Of a stretch of 64,000 bases of DNA, positions 22,691-32,675 are shown piece after piece. Under the pieces are notes generated by a model. It searched no databases. It worked only from the letters and a program-made list of their open reading frames with translations, and was not told the DNA's origin. How positions within the stretch are numbered: position 1 is the stretch's first letter; every line of letters begins with the position of its first letter. Both the position numbers and the translations under genes were made by a program. The DNA comes from Lucinisca nassula (lineage: Eukaryota; Mollusca; Bivalvia; Lucinida; Lucinidae): the NCBI GenBank assembly GCA_963580285.1, contig OY757026.1:68139396-68203395 (forward strand), written 5' to 3'.

Positions 22691-23751
22691 TCCTTGATAT
22701 ACCTAAAACGGGTAATTTTCTGATAAACAAGAGGACCATGATGGTCCTATATCGCTCACCTGAGCTAAGAGATTAACATGTAGGTCTCAGGGCAGTGCAA
22801 TTTGGGGACCCATGTCTATAATTTGAACAATCTAAGCAGAGGTCCACTGAATGAAGCTTAACATCGAATATCAAAGGCATGGGCTTTCTGGTTTCCGACA
22901 AGAAGAGTGTTAAAGGTTTTCCCTCTATAAGCCTATGTAAAACCAGTGGGCCCCGGCACAGGAGCATTGTTTGGCCCCGGGGCTATAATCTGAACAATCC
23001 TTATAGAGGTCTACTAAATGAGGCTTCATACAAAACATTAAAGACATGAGCTTTCTGGTTTCAGACAAGAAGATTCTAAAGGTTTTACCAATATAAGCCT
23101 ATGTCAAACCAGTGGGCCCCGGCGTGGGGGCATTTTTAGCCCCAGGGCTATAATTTGAACAATATCGGTAGAAGTTCACTAGATGAAGCCCCATACCAAA
23201 TATCAAAGACCTGGGCCTTCTGGTTTCAGAGAAGAACATTTTTTAAAGGTCTTCCCTATATTAGCCTATGTAAAACCAGTGGGCTCCAGTGCGGGGGCGT
23301 TTTGGGTCCCTGGGCTATAATTTAAACAATCTTGGTAGAAGTCCACTAGATAAAGCTTCATACCAAATGACAAGACCTGGGCCTTCTGGTTTCAGACAAG
23401 AAGATCGTTAAAGGTTTTAAGCCTATATAAAACCAGTGGGCCAAAGCGCGGGGGCATTATTGGCCCCTTGGCTATAATTTGAACAACCTTGGTATAGGTT
23501 TATTAGATGAAGCTTCATACCAGTTATCAAAGACCTGGGCCTTCTGGTTTCAGAGAAGAAGATTTTTTAAAGGTTTTCCCTATATAAGCCTATGTAAAAC
23601 CAGTTGGCCCCGCGGCGGGGTCGCTTTTGGCCCCAGGGCTATAATTTGAACAATCTAGGTAGATGACTACTAGATTAAGCATCATACCAAAATATCAAAG
23701 ACCTAGACCTTCTAGTTTCAGGCAAGAAGATTGTTAAAGGATTTCCCTATG

Positions 23752-23993
23752 TAAATATGTTCTATAAAAGGGTTATCCTTTGGAAGCAAGGAATACACCA
23801 CAAAACTGGAAAATATGGAGTGTACATGTTTTCTGGGCCAGACTAGCTAGTTTCGGCCAATTAGGCCTCATCAGTGACCCTCAAGATATTTTCAAAATTC
23901 CACAATGGAATCAATGATCCCAAAGGACAAGAAAATACAAATACACTACGATGTAGGGCAGTGAGACTTTTTACGGCCGCCACACATTCCCAC
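23752..23993 (-). mobile_element. Retrozyme-like repeat R1
   Basis: About 240 bp interrupting an E6 monomer between CCCTATGTAA and GCCTATGTAAAACC. It is the same family as R2 (59287) and carries a complete hammerhead ribozyme on the minus strand. Only one unit is present. No ORF, so any mobility must use proteins from another element. Confidence 0.8.
23835..23880 (-). ncRNA. Type I hammerhead ribozyme
   Basis: On the minus strand all invariant parts occur in order: CTGATGA; stem II GGCC/GGCC with a TAATT loop; GAAA; stem III with ACTA pairing TAGT around a GC loop; the cleavable GTC; then TGGCCC. Stem I pairs GGGTCA with TGGCCC (five Watson-Crick pairs and one G-T wobble). Predicted self-cleavage falls between 23841 and 23840, 3' of GTC. 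The short stem III fits the type I hammerheads known in Penelope-like elements and animal retrozymes. Confidence 0.88.
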
Positions 23994-24734
23994 AATGCCT
24001 ATGTAAAACCAGGGGGCCCCGGCCCGGGGGCGTTTTTGGCCCCAGGGCTATAATTTGAACAATCTTTGTGGAGGTTCACTAGATGAAGCTTCATACCAAA
24101 TATCAAAGACCTGGGCCTTCTGGTTTCAGACAAGAAGAGTTTTATATGTTTTCCCTATATAAGCCTATGTAAAACCAGTGGGCCCCGGTGCGGGGGCATT
24201 TTCGGCCCCAGGGCTATAATTTGAACAATCTTGGTAGAGGACCACTAGATGAAGCTTCATACCAAATATCAAAGACATGGGTTTCCTGGTTTCAGACAAG
24301 AAGATTTTTAAAGTTTTTTTCCTATATAAGCCTATGTAAAACCAGTGGAACCCAACGCGGGTCCATATTTCTCCCCAGGGCTATAATATGAACAATATTG
24401 GTAGAGGTCCACTAGATGAAGCTTCATACCAAATATCAAAGACCTGGCCCTTCTGGTTTCAGATAAGAAGATTTTTGAAGGTTTTTTCTTATTTTCTCCT
24501 TTTAGTTGCCATGGCAACCAGAGTTCTGCATGGAATGAAATTCTTTGTACGCATTTGAGAGCGGACCGCCCAAAGATCATTTCCGCCAAGTCTGGTCAAA
24601 ATCTGTTCAGTGGTTTATGAGGAGATGTCGTTAAAAGGAATTGTGGACGGACGGACGGACGGACAACGACGGACGGTGAGCGATCACAATAGCTCCCCCG
24701 GAGCCTTCGGCTCAGGTGAGCTAAACATGTGATA

Positions 24735-24835
24735 TCATTCCTGTCTGCTCGAAATATAGGTTGTGGGAGCTCGTAAGAACCGCCTCTAAGAGGCGGTTCT
24801 AACGAGCTCCCAAAACCTCTGTTTGATAAGTACCT
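24735..24835. mobile_element. MITE family B palindrome, partial copy
   Basis: AGGTTGTGGGAGCTCG and the complementary CGAGCTCCCAAAACCT surround AACCGCCTC/GAGGCGGTT. The GAGCTC change relative to the family's GTACTC is matched on both arms. Confidence 0.65.
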
Positions 24836-24864
24836 TCTTAATGACTTAACCTTCTTAAGTACCT

Positions 24865-25361
24865 TCTTAATCGGAGTCTAACTGTTGGTTTTCTTTTGCT
24901 CCAGCATTTCAGTGGTTTCTTGCTGTCGAGTCCTCACCGTTGTCTCACCTCTGTGGTTCTTTGATTTTTTGTGTTCACGGAGATGTTGCACTGATGAGTT
25001 AGGAGGCCTTCATGCGGACTGAACAAATTATTTGCCTAAATCGCGACGGAAGTAAGGGCGAGGATTGTGGCCACGTAAAATCGATTTAAGCCCCCCAGTG
25101 GAAATCATTCCACTGACCGTTCCAAGGCGGTTCTTCTGTGGCGGTTTATTTATGGTGTTGTTTGTTACTTACTGTGTGTATCACTTGTGTCTTATTATTT
25201 TGGATGGCCATATGGCCATTTTGTGGGAAAGTAACTGTCCTTATGACCTTCCCATTATGGTCTGGTCGCTTAATGTTTGTGTTTCTTTCCCTTTGGTGTC
25301 TTTGATGGGGGGAGTAAGTTAATTGTATCGATTCCTGATCTTTGTTTTACTTCTACTTTTA
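24865..25361 (+). mobile_element. Penelope-like element, 3' UTR copy
   Basis: From GGAGTCTAACTGTTGG to TTTGTTTTACTTCTACTTTT. It is collinear with the tail of the copy at 29500-32442 and has the same 3' end point. No coding sequence. The small ORF here is UTR-derived. Confidence 0.8.
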
Positions 25362-26351
25362 ATGAGTACTCAAAACCTATGTGCAGGACAAGAATTAAGA
25401 GGGCCGAGATGGCCCTGACTCGCTCAACTGAGTACCAGACGATAACTAGCTATGTTTAGAGAAAACATGGCAAAGGAAGGAAAGACAGGCTTATCTGACT
25501 GATATGAAATGTTTCTTAGATCCAGGGTGTACATCAGTTGGCACAGTAAAACACTTCCTAGTTGTTCTTTGTAAATAATGCCAAGAAACCACATCTGTTA
25601 CTATGCTTTCTTTTTGCTACAGTTTTTAACAACAGTATTATGTTGTAGGGTAAAATTTACAAAAAGACTAAACACAAATGAATGAATCAGAAATATGTGC
25701 TTACATATCCAAAGAGTGACCAATGCCTTCTACGTTTAGCCTCGATAGTATTTTTCGACATTTACTTTCTGACATTGATAAATTCAGATTCCTCACTAAT
25801 ATAGCATGAGTTTGTTTAGCATGGTTTGCATTTAAGCAAGCTGTTGACATTTTATTTCTAGTTTAGCTCTGGCAGCCATTTTGCTCATCGGAGCAGAACT
25901 AGAACTGTTTTAGCTATTTTGGTAATGTGTCAGATAAGCTACATTCCTATGAAGTTTGAACGAAATTGGTCGTCGTGTATAGGAGGAGAAGTCATTTAAA
26001 GTTTTGTTTTCTATTGTTCATTGCAGCGAAACAACATTAACTATTTTGTTAGAGCGACACCTAAGCAACGTTCCTTTGAAGTTTGAATGACAAATGGCGC
26101 TAGGCTACAGGAGCAATGATTTTTTTTCTATTTTTAGCTCTGGTGGTCATCTTGTTCATCGGAGCGGAATGATTTCGCTAATTTGGTGGTCAGCCACCTG
26201 GGCAACATTCCTGTGAAGTTTGAATCATATTGGTTTAGTATGAGTTTGCATTTTAAGCAAAATTTTGACATTGTTTAGCTCTGATGGTCATTTTCCTCAT
26301 TGGAGCGAAACCATTTTAGCTATTTTGGTCGAGGGTCTCCTCAGCAATAGT

Positions 26352-26525
26352 CCTATTTGTTTGTTTGTATTGGAGTTTAACGGCCCAGTCAACAATATTT
26401 TAGGTCATTTTAGCCGGTCAGTTTACCTATCTACACTTTTCCTGGGCAGGCTTATACGTATACGTATACGTAAGCGGTTTACCAGTACGGTTCACATTCT
26501 TTCGCCAGAAACTGACAACTGCAAG
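26352..26525 (-). mobile_element. SINE-like family S2 copy in E7
   Basis: It shares the S1 style (tail complement TTTGTTTGTATTGGAGTTTAA) but has a shorter body with CCTGGGCAGGCTTATACG and a distinctive CTTTCGCCAGAAACTGACAA end. The second copy is at about 54462-54608. A short TATACG repeat lies inside. Confidence 0.65.
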
Positions 26526-27255
26526 CAATAGTCCCATGAAGTAAGAATGAAATTGGCCCAGGTGTATAGGAGTAGTAGTCGTTCAACCATGTTTCTGTTT
26601 TTAGCTTTGGTGCCAATCTTGTTCATCAGAGCGGAACGATTTTAGCTATTTTGGTAGAGGGTCACCTGAGCAACATTCATGTGAAGTTTAATTGAAAAGG
26701 GGCCCAGGGTATAGGAGAAGTAGTCGTTTAAAGATTTTTCTATTTTTAACTCTGTTGGCCATCTTGGCCACCAGAGTGAAACGAATTAGGCTATTTTGGT
26801 AGAGAGCCACCTGAGCAACATTCCTCTGAAGTTTGATTGAAATTGGCCCAGGGGTATACGAGGAGTAGTCGTTTTAAGATATTTCTATTTTTCGCTCTGG
26901 TGGCCATCTAGTTCATCGGAGCGGAATAATTTTAGCTTGTTTTGAAGAGGGCCACATAGGCAACATTTCTGTAAAGTTTGAATAAACTTTACCTAATCTG
27001 ACCGACTGATCTACTTGTTGATGCGACATGACCCATATAAGAACTTGATTGAGATTTGTCGAGAAAGATTAATGAGGATTGGACTAAAACTGTGGCCTCT
27101 AGATCGCCCACAAGGTTTTTCTATGATTTGACCTACTGACCTCCTTTTTAATCCGACATGACCCATATTCGAACATGATCAAGATATTATCGTGCTGATC
27201 ATTCTGCGTAAGATCGATAATGATTGAACCAAAACTGTGGCACAAGGTATTTCTA

Positions 27256-27668
27256 GGATTTTCTTGCACACCAGACAAGGAAATCCGTGATTTTACCCTG
27301 GGATAAAAATTTATGTTCTGACCCTGTCGTTCCGACCCCAAATCGAATATAATCGCGTGTTTGATAAATACACTGGTTGATTACAACCTCATGCGCGGCG
27401 GCGTCATGCGTGACGTCACTAAACATTCCTGTTGTGTCATCACAAAATGGCGGACGTCGGTAACCGAAGTGACAGCAGCATGAAAAATTCGCAGTAGAAA
27501 TGGAAGGTATGCAAGAAAAAGAATCCAATATGGGTGTGAGGGGTGGATAGAAAAATCCGTCCCTCGGGATCACTGTCCGGCATCACTCGGCAAGCCTGGT
27601 GATGCCGGACAGTGTCCCTCGGGACGGATTTTTCAATCCACCCCTCACATCCATATAAGATTCTTATA
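27256..27668 (+). repeat. CRE/ATGGCGG-led foldback hairpin unit H2 in E7
   Basis: It interrupts an array monomer. The left part has TGACGTCACT (27411) and CACAAAATGGCGGACG (27441). An inverted repeat at 27519-27664 follows, with near-perfect arms (CCGTCCCTCGGGA, TGTCCGGCATCAC and complements). The tip at 27586-27597 is CTCGGCAAGCCT. Confidence 0.75.
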
Positions 27669-28648
27669 TTACCTTCTAACCTCCTTTTTAATCCGACATG
27701 ACCCATATTCGAACATGATCAAGATATTGTCGTGCTGATCATTCTGAGTAAGATCGATAATGATTGAACCAAAACTGTGGCTTCTAGTGCTCACAAGGTA
27801 TTTCTAGGATTTTATCTACTAACATACTTTATGACCCTTATTCGAACTTGATCAGATATTGTTGTGATGACCATTCTGAGCAAGATTGATAATTATTTTA
27901 CCAAAACTGTTGCCTCTATAACGCCCACAAAGTTTTTCAATGATTCGACCTTACCTGCTCTTTGATCCGACATGACCCTAATCGAACTTGATCCAGATAT
28001 TGCCGTGAGGATAATTCTGACTAAGTTTGATGATTGTTGGACAAAGACTGCGATCTCTAGAGCAATCACAAGATTTTTCTTTGCTTTAACCTACTGATCT
28101 AGATTTTGACCACACGTCACCCACTTGACAGAGATATTGTCTGACCAAGATTGATGATTTTTAGACTGAAACTTTGGCCCCTAGAGCACACGCCCTACTT
28201 TGTAATCCGATATGACCCATATTCGAACTTGATCGAGGTACTGTCGAGGTGATTAAGCTGACCAAGTTGGATGATGATTGGACCAAAAATATGCTACACA
28301 AGGTTTGTCTATGATTTGACCTACTGACCTACTTTTTGATGCGACATGGCCCAAATTGATGACGATTCGACCAAAACTGTGGTCTCCAGATCGCTCACAA
28401 GGTTTTTCTATAATATGACCTACTGACCTTCTTTTTGACCCGACATGACCCATTTTTGAATTTAATCGAGATGTTGCCATGATGATCATTCTGAGCAAGA
28501 TTGATGATGACTGGACCACAGCTGTGGCCTTCAGAGTGCTCACAATGTTTTTTTTTTCTATCATTTAACCTACTGACCTACTTTCTAACCCGACATTACC
28601 CATTTTCGCATTTGACCGAGATATTGTCGTGATGATAATTCTGACCAA

Positions 28649-28929
28649 CATTACGAAAACACGCCTATACAAATACATTGCCAATTGTTTTGGCCAAAAA
28701 ATAGAAATTTTAAGATGAAAAATTGTGATATTTTTCTTATTTCTGCTCAAAAACATAGATTGTGGGTACTCGGTAGAACCGCCTCGTCGAGGCGGTTCTA
28801 CCGAGTACCCACAATCTATGTTTTTGAGCAGAAATAAGAAAAATAATGTATACCTCCTTAAACCCCAGTTTTACTATATAAAAGTGGGGTATGAGGGGGT
28901 CAGAATTATATAGGCGTGTTTTCGTGATG
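28649..28929. mobile_element. MITE family A, best-preserved copy
   Basis: Ends CATTACGAAAACACGCCTAT and ATAGGCGTGTTTTCGTGATG. Its centre, 28730-28844, is a perfect palindrome: 57-bp arms around a single T at 28787. It differs from other copies by a compensated change (CGGTAGAAC with GTTCTACCG). No ORF with transposase features. Confidence 0.9.
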
Positions 28930-29234
28930 AAGATTGATTGTGATATGACCAAAAAATGTGGCCTCTAGAGCGTTCAGAAGAATGACAACCAATTTTCCCA
29001 TTGTAAATCTATGGAATTTTGCTGCTGCCATGGAAACCAAAGTTTTAATTCGGTTTCGATAAAAAGCTTATTTCATCAATCCCCCGCCTAGGCATGCTAC
29101 CGATGAGAAATGACTGGGATCAGCATGCAGGTTGCAGTGATATAACTGGTCAAAGATGCTGACGGCCGGACGGACGGCGGATGGAAGACAATACTGTAAG
29201 CTCCCGTGGAGCCATCGACCCAGGTGAGCTAAAA

Positions 29235-29500
29235 ATGTTTCTTCATGCATACAAATCCAGAAACCAAACATTTCTCCGTATACTGGGCAACCTATTACAC
29301 ACCTAACTTATTTATGCTCAAATGTTGAACATTTCAACTCCTCGCCATACTTGTTTTAAAAGAACAAGAACAATTTACTACTTGGTGTAGCTGATGAGAA
29401 GCAAACATTGAAAGCCCTGATGAAATCTGGGTTTAGACTGCTCATGCTTACCTGCCGAAAACTTGCTTTGCGCTGTGCCCGTTTCTGCTCAGCTTCACAG
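29235..29500. other. Unassigned interval upstream of the Penelope-like copy
   Basis: No gene recognised. It may contain the 5' end of the Penelope-like element. A CTGATGAG at 29393 is not part of a hammerhead. Confidence 0.4.
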
Positions 29501-29639
29501 ATTATTTTGGCTCATATTCACTCGCACCCCTTCTGATGAGGCCTCGCCACATTGCTCTGTCCTGTGCAATTTGGTTTGTTGAAGCCTTGAGTAAGGCTTT
29601 GAAAATCATGGACGCCACTCTATGCTTTCATTTCTAAGT

Positions 29640-30740
29640 TCATTACCCGTTTCTGTTTTACGTCTTCTGGACACCGAGGCGAATAAATTCTACGATAGTT
29701 CTAATCAGTAAAATGATGCGGCTCTATTAACTAGAGGCTATACTCAGCATACTCTCCGTCCTTACATTGATTCTGAAATTTATCATAAACGCCATTTCTT
29801 CAGAATATCCTTCATTAATAAGGGTGTGGAGTTTATAGATTTGCCCAGTATTTTTCGTGAGAGCTCGGTGCTTTCTTCCATTCCTGCTTATTTTCAAAAT
29901 ACTGAAACACCTATAATTTGCTATAAATATAACAAACCTGTTAGATCTATCATTTTTAATTTCAATAAACTTGTTTCAGATCTTGAAATTGATACTAATA
30001 CTCCTGATTCATGTGATTGTAAAGACTGAGTGTATTGCTATCCTGCTGCTGGTCATGTAATTACTGGCAATTTGAAAATTATTCCTGATTCTAGGATAAG
30101 GAATATTTTTCTAAAGGACCGAAATATCGGTTTCCTTCTAAAATTGATTTCAGTAAATGTAGAGATGAAATCGCTGCTGCCTTGAATGAATTCGGTAATC
30201 GATGGTGTAAGCGAGAGTATGTTGAGCATAAAGCTGGAAACTTAGCATTTTAAAACTAGTGAATAAACGCATTTCTTTCTATTCCCAAAATACTAACTTA
30301 TTACCCCCTAAGCCTAAGACGTCTTTACATCATCTTAAACTAGGTATTCAAGAATTTCATAAGAAGTTTGTTTTAGCCCCTGCAGACAAGGCCGCTAACA
30401 ACGTCGTCGTTTTGTGACGGCTCCACTATGTTAACAAGCTTAAGCAGGAGCTTGGTGGTACTAAGGCCTATGAACTTCAGCATTTAGCTGAAGAGAGAGC
30501 TATAGTAGATAAACATATTTGTCATTCAGCCACCAAGTTTGCTGTGTGTGTTACAGAAGGCCAAGACAAGCTTCCTACGCTATACTGGTTACCAAAACTT
30601 CATAAAAGACCTTACAAAGCACGGTTTATTGCAAATTCTAGCTCTTGCACTACCACTGAACTTTCTAAATTATTAACTTCCTGTCTTTGAAAGATCAGGA
30701 AGAACTCTGTTTTGGTCTATTAAAAATCGAATGAGGTTTT
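29640..30740 (+). pseudogene. Penelope-like ORF, N-terminal half, broken
   Basis: Readable blocks include 29826-30029 (FIDLPSIFRESSVLSSIP, CYKYNKPVRSIIFNFNKL), then AAGHVITGNLKIIPDS after a TGA stop. Further along come LAPADKAANNVVV in a second frame and KLPTLYWLPKLHKRPYKARF in a third. The last block (WLPKLHKRPYKARFI) is the conserved pre-palm segment of Penelope-type RTs. A deletion near 30685 separates this region from the downstream ORF. Several stops and frameshifts rule out a working protein. Confidence 0.75.
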
Positions 30741-30747
30741 AAATAAA

Positions 30748-31848
30748 TTGAAATCGAGACGTTTTCGTGCTTCAAGTCTGTTTACTTACGATTTTTCCAC
30801 TCTTTACCTTACACTTCCTCATAATCTTATAAAAGAAAAACTTAATGATTTAACTGAATGGGCTTTTCACAGAGAGGATTCTCTCTATCTTGCATGTAAT
30901 GTCAGAAATGCATTTTTTACTTCTAAAGCGCATAAGAATTATACACTTTGGTCATGTCAGAAAGTGTGTGATGCTCTCACCTTTCTACTTGACAATATAC
31001 ATATTAGATTCAGTACTAAGTTATTTAGACAAATTGTGGGTATTCCGATGGGTACGAAATGCGCACCTTTTGTGGCTGATCTGTTCTTGTATTGTTATGA
31101 AAGAGACTACATGTTGTCACTTTCCATTGATAACCCATCTGAAATTATTGGAGCTTTAAGTTCTACTTCTAGATATTTAGATGATTTATTAAATATTGAC
31201 AATACTTACTTTGATGGTTTGATCAGTCAGATTTATCCCCTAGAACTTCAGTTAAACAAGGCAAATTCCTCTGATACCGGGCCCCCGTTTTTGGATTTAA
31301 ATTTATCTATTGTAGATGGATTTGTTTCTTGCAAAATTTATGATCAACGTGATGATTTTGATTTCGAGATTGTAAATTTTCCTTTTTTGGACGGTGATGT
31401 TCCTCGTGCGACATCGTACGGGGTTTATATTTCGCAGTTAATTCGATTCGCTAAAGTGTCTAGTCATGTATCCGACTTCAACACTCGTAATAAATTATTA
31501 ACCGCTAAACTTCTTAATCAGGGGTATCGGTATCATAAACTACGCAAAGCCTTTTCTAAGTTTTATAGACGTCATTCTGATTTGGTTTCAAAATTCAATG
31601 TTGGACTTAAAACACTTCTGCAACATGGCCTATCGGAACCCGAATTTTATGGTGACTTAGTATATAAATTTAGAAAAATACATGCATGTAATGACTTTAG
31701 TACCCAATTTCGTAAAATCGTTCGTCGATATATACAGATTGGGTACAACATAAATGTTATAAAACAGACTGCATGCATGGTGGTTAACCCAATCACGGTT
31801 GGCAACTTTGCTTTCCTCTTTGATTGCACACCGGTGGGTCGGGCTTAA
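30748..31848 (+). CDS. Penelope-like reverse transcriptase, open C-terminal half
   Basis: 366 codons with no stop. RT motif A is DFSTLY at residues 15-20 (catalytic Asp15). Motif B is GIPMGTKCAP at 98-107. Motif C is RYLDDL at 142-147, with both aspartates present. It continues with FLDLNLS (181-187), typical of the RT thumb side in this class, and ends CTPVGRA. The activity would be RNA-templated DNA synthesis for retrotransposition in the nucleus. The first ATG is only the first one after the deletion in the upstream half; the true protein began near 29640. It is probably not translated as a functional enzyme because the fingers region is broken. The minus-strand ORFs over 31647-31878 are shadows. 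Confidence 0.8.
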   Translation: MKSRRFRASSLFTYDFSTLYLTLPHNLIKEKLNDLTEWAFHREDSLYLACNVRNAFFTSKAHKNYTLWSCQKVCDALTFLLDNIHIRFSTKLFRQIVGIPMGTKCAPFVADLFLYCYERDYMLSLSIDNPSEIIGALSSTSRYLDDLLNIDNTYFDGLISQIYPLELQLNKANSSDTGPPFLDLNLSIVDGFVSCKIYDQRDDFDFEIVNFPFLDGDVPRATSYGVYISQLIRFAKVSSHVSDFNTRNKLLTAKLLNQGYRYHKLRKAFSKFYRRHSDLVSKFNVGLKTLLQHGLSEPEFYGDLVYKFRKIHACNDFSTQFRKIVRRYIQIGYNINVIKQTACMVVNPITVGNFAFLFDCTPVGRA

Positions 31849-32442
31849 GATTATATGACGGTTCCAGCGTAAAAGCATAAATGGAATTTTATTGTTTAGT
31901 ATTGTTTATGTTGGTTAGCGCCGGATGCTCCGTCTTTGGTCGGGCCCCTCGGAGTCTAACTGTTGGTTTTCTTTTGCTCAAGCAATTCTGTTGTTGTATG
32001 CTGTCGAGTCCTCAACCTTGTTTCATCTCTATAGTTTTTTGATTTGTATGTTCTCGGAGATGTTACACTGATGAGTTAGGAAGCCTTCATGCGGACTAAA
32101 CAAAATTAGTGATTACCGCGACAGAGGTAAGGGCGAGGATTATTGCCATGTAAAAACGATTTAAGCCCCCCAGTGGAATTCTTTCCACTGACCGTTCCAA
32201 GGCGGTTCTTCTGTGGCGGTTTTTTTTATGTTGTTGTTTGTGTGTGTATCACTTGTGTCTTTTTATTTTGGATGGCCATTTGGCCATTTTGTGGGAAAGT
32301 AACTGTCCTTATGGCCTTCCTTTGTTTAGGTTTCCATTATGGTCTGGTCGCTTCATGTTTGTGTTTCTTTCCCTTTGGTGTCTTTGATGGGTGGAGTAAG
32401 TTAATTGTATCGATTCATGATCTTTGTTTTACTTCTACTTTG

Positions 32443-32640
32443 AGGGTGTTTATAGCGCTTCTTCTGACCACCATGGGGGGCCTTTGCTCATCTCTAGTTC
32501 TCCGTATTGTATTTTCTTCGGGCAACCAGGAAACATGGCCTGTCAATCTTAACTGTGATATTTTCAGAAGAGTATGTACACTGCATCCTTGCCCTTTTCA
32601 GGACTTCGGTGTCTGGAATCCTGTATAATCACTTAATCTT
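32443..32640. other. Unassigned interval between retroelements
   Basis: Nothing recognised. An ORF on the + strand runs from the Penelope tail across this stretch and has no domain features. Confidence 0.4.
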
Positions 32641-32675
32641 TAAGAGGTTTCTAAGATGGCTTGTATTGAAGTGAT

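Larger units (their letters stand above)
22726..24725 (+). mobile_element. Array element E6 (about 165-bp monomers)
   Basis: The clearest example of the class. 5': AACAAGAG, the hairpin GGACCATGATGGTCC, then TATATCGCTCACCTGAG. About ten monomers follow. 3': ATGAGGAGATGTCGTTAAAA, then GACGGACGGACGGAC, then a GGAGCCTTCGGCTC hairpin and AGGTGAGCTAAA. It hosts the ribozyme repeat R1 at 23752-23993. Confidence 0.9.
25386..29234 (+). mobile_element. Array element E7 (two monomer types)
   Basis: 5': AGAGGGCCGAGATGGCCCT, then CTCGCTCAACTGAG. The left half (25860-26990) has E3-type monomers (GCCATTTTGCTCATCGGAGC). The right half (27000-28980) has different monomers of about 145 bp (CGACATGACCCATATTCGAA, AAAACTGTGGCC). 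3': a CGGCCGGACGGACGGCGG microsatellite, then CAGGTGAGCTAAAAA. It hosts an S2 SINE fragment, the H2 hairpin unit and MITE A6. Confidence 0.8.
29500..32442 (+). mobile_element. Penelope-like retroelement, near full length, 5' half decayed
   Basis: The element holds the intact RT half-ORF (30748-31848), a broken upstream region (about 29640-30740) and a 3' UTR ending TTTGTTTTACTTCTACTTT at 32442. The same 3' end is used by the copies at 24865, 33620 and 36960, which defines the terminus. I see no GIY-YIG nuclease domain after the RT. Assignment to Penelope-like elements is from RT motif spacing. Confidence 0.8.

Noticed and set aside
29390..29440. CTGATGAG upstream of the Penelope-like ORF as a hammerhead
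   Set aside because: A GAAA follows, but the intervening bases do not form stem II and no GTC-type site fits.
32066..32105. CTGATGAG in the Penelope-like 3' UTR (also near 205, 24989, 34438) as a hammerhead ribozyme
   Set aside because: There is no GAAA after a stem II in any copy, and no stem III or cleavage triplet. The motif alone is not enough.
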